From Plantago major (lineage: Eukaryota > Streptophyta > Magnoliopsida > Lamiales > Plantaginaceae), in contig CM048841.1 in the NCBI GenBank assembly GCA_026545765.1, forward strand, positions 25,517,397 through 25,581,396: a stretch of 64,000 bases of DNA, written 5' to 3'. Position 1 is the stretch's first letter; every line of letters starts with the position of its first letter. The notes under the pieces are model-generated. The model was not told where the DNA came from. It worked only from the letters and a program-made list of their open reading frames with translations, and did no database searches. Below are positions 60,640 through 64,000 of the stretch, piece by piece. Position numbers and translations under genes: made by a program.

Positions 60640-60743
60640 AAATTTATTTTTTATTTTTTTCTATTTTTTATTTTACTGAATTTTAAATTGTATTATTTTA
60701 TTTTATTTTAATTTTTTGAATTTTCGAATTTATTTTCCATTTT
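60640..60743 (-). repeat. right terminal inverted repeat of the MULE
   Basis: Inverted partner of 55012-55112, with T runs on this strand and CCATTTT at the outer end. Identity of the arms is high, apart from small length differences in A/T runs. Confidence 0.8.
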
Positions 60744-60947
60744 CTTTATTATCAGTAATTAGTTGGCAGGTGATGTTTTACATTGGACTAGTTGACCACG
60801 AAGCAACATCAGCAGTCAACGTTGACTATGAGCCATCTGGCCGAAAAGTCCACATGTTGTCATGACAAATCCAAGAATAGGATTATCCATGACTGGTTGA
60901 TCAAACGTAGTAGTGCGTGAGCCATTTGCCCCAGACGGGAGGACCAA

Positions 60948-62778
60948 TTGTGCCATTCTCCCCCAGAATTAGAAGTTCCTTTGAAAGCGTTAGTGAAAAG
61001 GGATGTTTCCTTCAACATTAGTGATGATATGACTGTTTGGGATATCAAACCTGGTGTAACAGAACGCATGTACAAACATCAGCAAAAAGGCTTTGAATCC
61101 CTGTGGAATAACTTGGCTGGAAGCATTAATTTAGCCGAGCTGAAGAGCTCTCAACCTCGTCAAGGGGGTGGCAGCATAATATCACATGCTCCAGGGACTG
61201 GAAAGACCCGGCTGACCATTATTTTCCTGGAAACATACTTGAAAATGTTCCCAAGATGCCAACCTCTGATTATGGCTCCTTCAGGTATGCTCTTGACATG
61301 GCAGGAAGAGTTTCGGAAATGGAATTTTCCATTTCCATTCTATGACCTCAAAACCCCCAAGTTGCCGCATGCGAACCAAGGATACAATTCGTATGGGTAA
61401 AGCATATTCATGGGATGACAATGTAAGTGTTTTGGGAATTAGCTATACCTTAATTATGTGAGAAATTGACCGGTGGGAACAGAACAAGAATACTGACAGA
61501 GAGAAATCTTGAAGAGCACGATGGATCTCTTAGCAAAATAAATACTTCTTGGGAAACCTAGACTTGCTATTCTCGATGAAGGCCATTATCCTTGTAACGA
61601 ACAAAGCAACATCTGGAATTGTTTCCTGAAACTCAAGACAGAAAAGCGAGTGGTACTTTCAGGAACTCCTTTTCAAAATAATTTCAATGAACTCTTTAAC
61701 ACACTGAGTTTGGTCAGACCTGTAGTTGCTAGCATGCTTGAAGGTGAGAAAACATATTTGCCGAGATTTACATGTCGAAGGGTAAGAGGATGTACAAAAA
61801 TAAAGCTACTCAATCTGCTGCAGTTCCAGAAGTCATTAATCACGAAATTTTAGAGAAGCTAAAATCTGCCATACGACCATTCGTCAAAGTGCACAAAGGA
61901 ATCATACTTCGAGACAGTCTCCCCGGGTTGAGAGAAGTTGTCATCGATCGTTTTGAAACCACCATCACTAAAGAAGAACTTAATTGAAAAATTGAAAGGG
62001 CGGATGTCAATTGAGTATGAGCATACGGTTGCATTGATATCTGTGCACCCGTATCTTCTGCAACGTTGTAATTCTGCAGAAATACAAAGACTTGAAATTG
62101 ATCCAAGTTTAGTGGAGGCTTTGAAGCTAAGTCCTAATGATGGTGCCAAAACAAAATTTATTTTTGAGTTTTTGCGCCTTGCCGTGGCAGCAAATGAAAA
62201 AGTCCTCATCTTCAGCCAGTTTATTCATCCGCTAGAGCTGATATTGGAGCAGTTGAGTTATCTTTCAACTGGGATGTCGATAAGCAGATTTTGATACTGA
62301 ACGGGGATACTGGACAGACGAAGCGGCAATGGCTAATTAACTATTACAATGATCCTTTAAGTGAAGCCAAAGTGATGCTTGCCTCCACCAAGTGTTGTAA
62401 TGAAGGTATTAATTAGTTTAGTTGGGGCATCAAGGGTAGTTCTGTTGGATGTCGTTTGGAATCCGTCTGTAGAGAGACAAGCTATATCCCGTGCCTACAG
62501 AATCGGTCAGAAGAAGTTTGTGTATACGTACCACCTAATGACATCGAGGACGAATGAGGGACACAAATATTGTTGCCAAGCGGAGAAGGGGCGGTTGTCC
62601 GAGCTTGTATTCTCCTCTACATCAGATGAGCAGTACAATAAAGTGAAATCTGCAGGCTGTTGGTTTTGAGGATCAGATTCTAGAACATATGGTTGGTCAC
62701 TCAAACTTGAATGATATGTTTGTAAAGATCATTCATCAGCCAAAGGAGGCAGACTTAATTCATATGCTTGCTGAGTAA
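60948..62778 (+). pseudogene. CLASSY (SNF2-type RdDM remodeler) pseudogene, C-terminal part
   Basis: Similar to CLASSY3/4, the SNF2-like proteins that bring RNA polymerase IV to chromatin in RNA-directed DNA methylation. Helicase motifs are still legible: HAPGTGKTRLT (Walker A, about 61183), LAILDEGH (motif II, about 61563), LSGTPFQNNFNELFNTL (III), EKVLIFSQFIHPLELI (IV), LASTKCCNEG (V) and SRAYRIGQKKFVYTYHL (VI). It ends ADLIHMLAE at 62778. The frame is lost by a stop at 61398-61400, decay around 61400-61560 and frame changes near 61765, 61960, 62275 and 62405, and again before the last 40 codons. The N-terminal half is absent. Legible motifs suggest rather recent death. It abuts the MULE on its left. 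Confidence 0.85.
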
Positions 62779-63690
62779 TCCTAATTAGTAATCATATTTT
62801 GCTTGTGTTGGCGATTCTGGCCAATGCCTTGTTATTTGAGAACAATATAGTTCCAACATTGAAGCACTGAAATTTCCATTCAGCATGTTTATATTTTTAC
62901 TGTGATCTAAGTTTCTTATGGTTATTGGATTGGTAAGGATTTATATATGATCCAAAATCAGATTAATCTCAAATTGAACTGTCCGATCGAATATCAAATT
63001 TGCAAAGTTCTTATTCAACACAAATTCTTAGAAAATACGTCTTTTAGTGAGAGTCCTTAGAGACGGATTGATATTTTTATGTATATGTATAATGTTTTAA
63101 ACAATATCACTGATGTTTTATGAGTGAACATCTTATATAACTTTTTATGTATATTTATATCATCGATGTTTTTAGTAAAACTTCTAATGTTTTTGTTTAT
63201 AATTGTAATGTTTGTATATCTCTTTTAGTCTTTCCATAAAACCGTCACTAAGTAGTTACACCTTATTCAAACTCAATGTTATAAAGATTTCGGATTTTAT
63301 TATGGGAGCAATGCATGCGTTATAGAGTTTTATGCAAATACGACCATCTATAGTTTTAATGTAAACAGTTAACGATCTATACGTTTAACAACGTTTTACT
63401 CGGGGTTAATTAATGGTCATGCGCATTCTTTTTATTTTTCTTTATGCATTTTTTCTTAATTTATTTCACAAAGTCTCATGAAAGACGTTCTCTAGATAAC
63501 TTATCTATCTAGAAACGGCCTATGTTATTAATAAAATCATTCATGTTATTAATCAAAATGTCTATGCTGTGAACGAAATAAGTCTTGTTGTAATATAAAA
63601 AAACATCAGTGTTGAGTCATGGGTGTTTTGATTAAGAGTCCGTTTTGCTAGAGACCCCTATATATAGGAGAGTCTCGAAACTCCCCTTCA
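62779..63690. other. intergenic DNA
   Basis: AT-rich, no gene. It contains words such as AGAGACGG (63058) and AAGACGTTCTCTAGATAAC (63483) that recur in this genome (compare 31725) and may belong to an unnamed repeat. Confidence 0.3.
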
Positions 63691-63696
63691 AACATT

Positions 63697-64000
63697 AAAA
63701 CTAGACAATTATACATTTTTTCTCGACTTGGCTTCTGATGATTTTTCGCAGATCTTTTGACCCGGATTCATTAAAAACGGGTCAAGTAAAAACTAGACAA
63801 TATAATGCAAATTTAATATCATGTAAAAACTAGAGAATTCCTTTCATAAACTAGACAATATAATGTAAAAACTAGACAATATATACAATTATGTTACACT
63901 GAGTGAGTAAATTTCTGGACAAGTAATAAAACTAGAAAATTCATTTACAAAACTAGACAATTTAGTTACAAAATTAGACAATATGTTGTAAAAACTAGAC
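63697..64000. repeat. degenerate minisatellite based on AAACTAGACAAT
   Basis: At least nine copies of (A)AAACTAGACAAT with spacers of 5-30 bases and variants such as AAACTAGAAAATT and AAATTAGACAAT. The array continues beyond the right edge of the window. Confidence 0.75.

Larger units (their letters stand above)
55012..60743. mobile_element. Mutator-like element (MULE), about 5.7 kb
   Basis: Bounded by about 105-bp AT-rich terminal inverted repeats beginning AAAATGGAAAATAAATTC (left 55012-55112; right about 60640-60743 inverted, with one substitution in this word). Between them lie a transposase gene read rightward and a GRF zinc-finger reading frame read leftward, converging like mudrA and mudrB of maize MuDR. 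The target duplication is not clear. Both reading frames carry breaks, so this copy is no longer autonomous. Confidence 0.85.

Overview
The window is nuclear DNA from a flowering plant, most likely a core eudicot. The evidence is spliced genes of plant-only families (SBP-box factor, type-A response regulator, ILR1-like amidohydrolase, Ycf20-like plastid protein), AT-rich intergenic DNA, many Stowaway-type MITEs with CTCCCTCC ends, and Copia, LINE and Mutator-like elements. Small elements made of repeated TGAAC pentamers make me suspect Caryophyllales, but only weakly.

Layout. 1-4.4 kb: 3' part of an ILR1-like 6 amidohydrolase gene (+). 4.4-11.6 kb: gypsy-type gag fossil, five Stowaway MITEs and a 1.28-kb solo LTR. 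11.6-13.4 kb: complete five-exon type-A response regulator (+). 13.9-19.6 kb: broken Copia element (-) with a TATTT target duplication and an unusual inverted LTR end. 21.0-22.9 kb: S-adenosylmethionine synthase with a 5'UTR intron (+). 23.4-29.1 kb: six-exon ABCB15-like transporter (-), tail to tail with SAMS. 29.1-33.0 kb: repeats, including a Stowaway inside a hAT-like MITE. 33.05-33.95 kb: Ycf20-like gene (-) whose transit peptide sits on a separate exon. 34.5-38.1 kb: 1.8-kb tandem duplication. 39.2-39.9 kb: MULE-like MITE. 41.2-43.6 kb: MHF2/CENP-X gene of six tiny exons (-), found by splicing because no long ORF marks it. 44.46 kb: tRNA-Thr(UGU). 45.2-51.1 kb: eleven-exon SPL1/SPL12-type gene (-). 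52.9-62.8 kb: a LINE ORF1 piece cut by an LTR, an abutting 5.7-kb Mutator-like element, and a decayed CLASSY (SNF2) pseudogene. 63.7-64.0 kb: minisatellite running out of the window.

The exon chains for the transporter (3708 nt), SPL (2916 nt), response regulator (717 nt), Ycf20-like (537 nt) and MHF2 (309 nt) each sum to a whole number of codons with GT..AG borders, so I regard these genes as intact. They do not form a pathway; this is ordinary gene-plus-repeat euchromatin. The most unusual item is the Mutator-like element. It carries a MURA-type transposase relic on one strand and, converging on it from the other terminal repeat, a GRF zinc-finger/coiled-coil/membrane-anchor reading frame in the position that mudrB occupies in maize MuDR.
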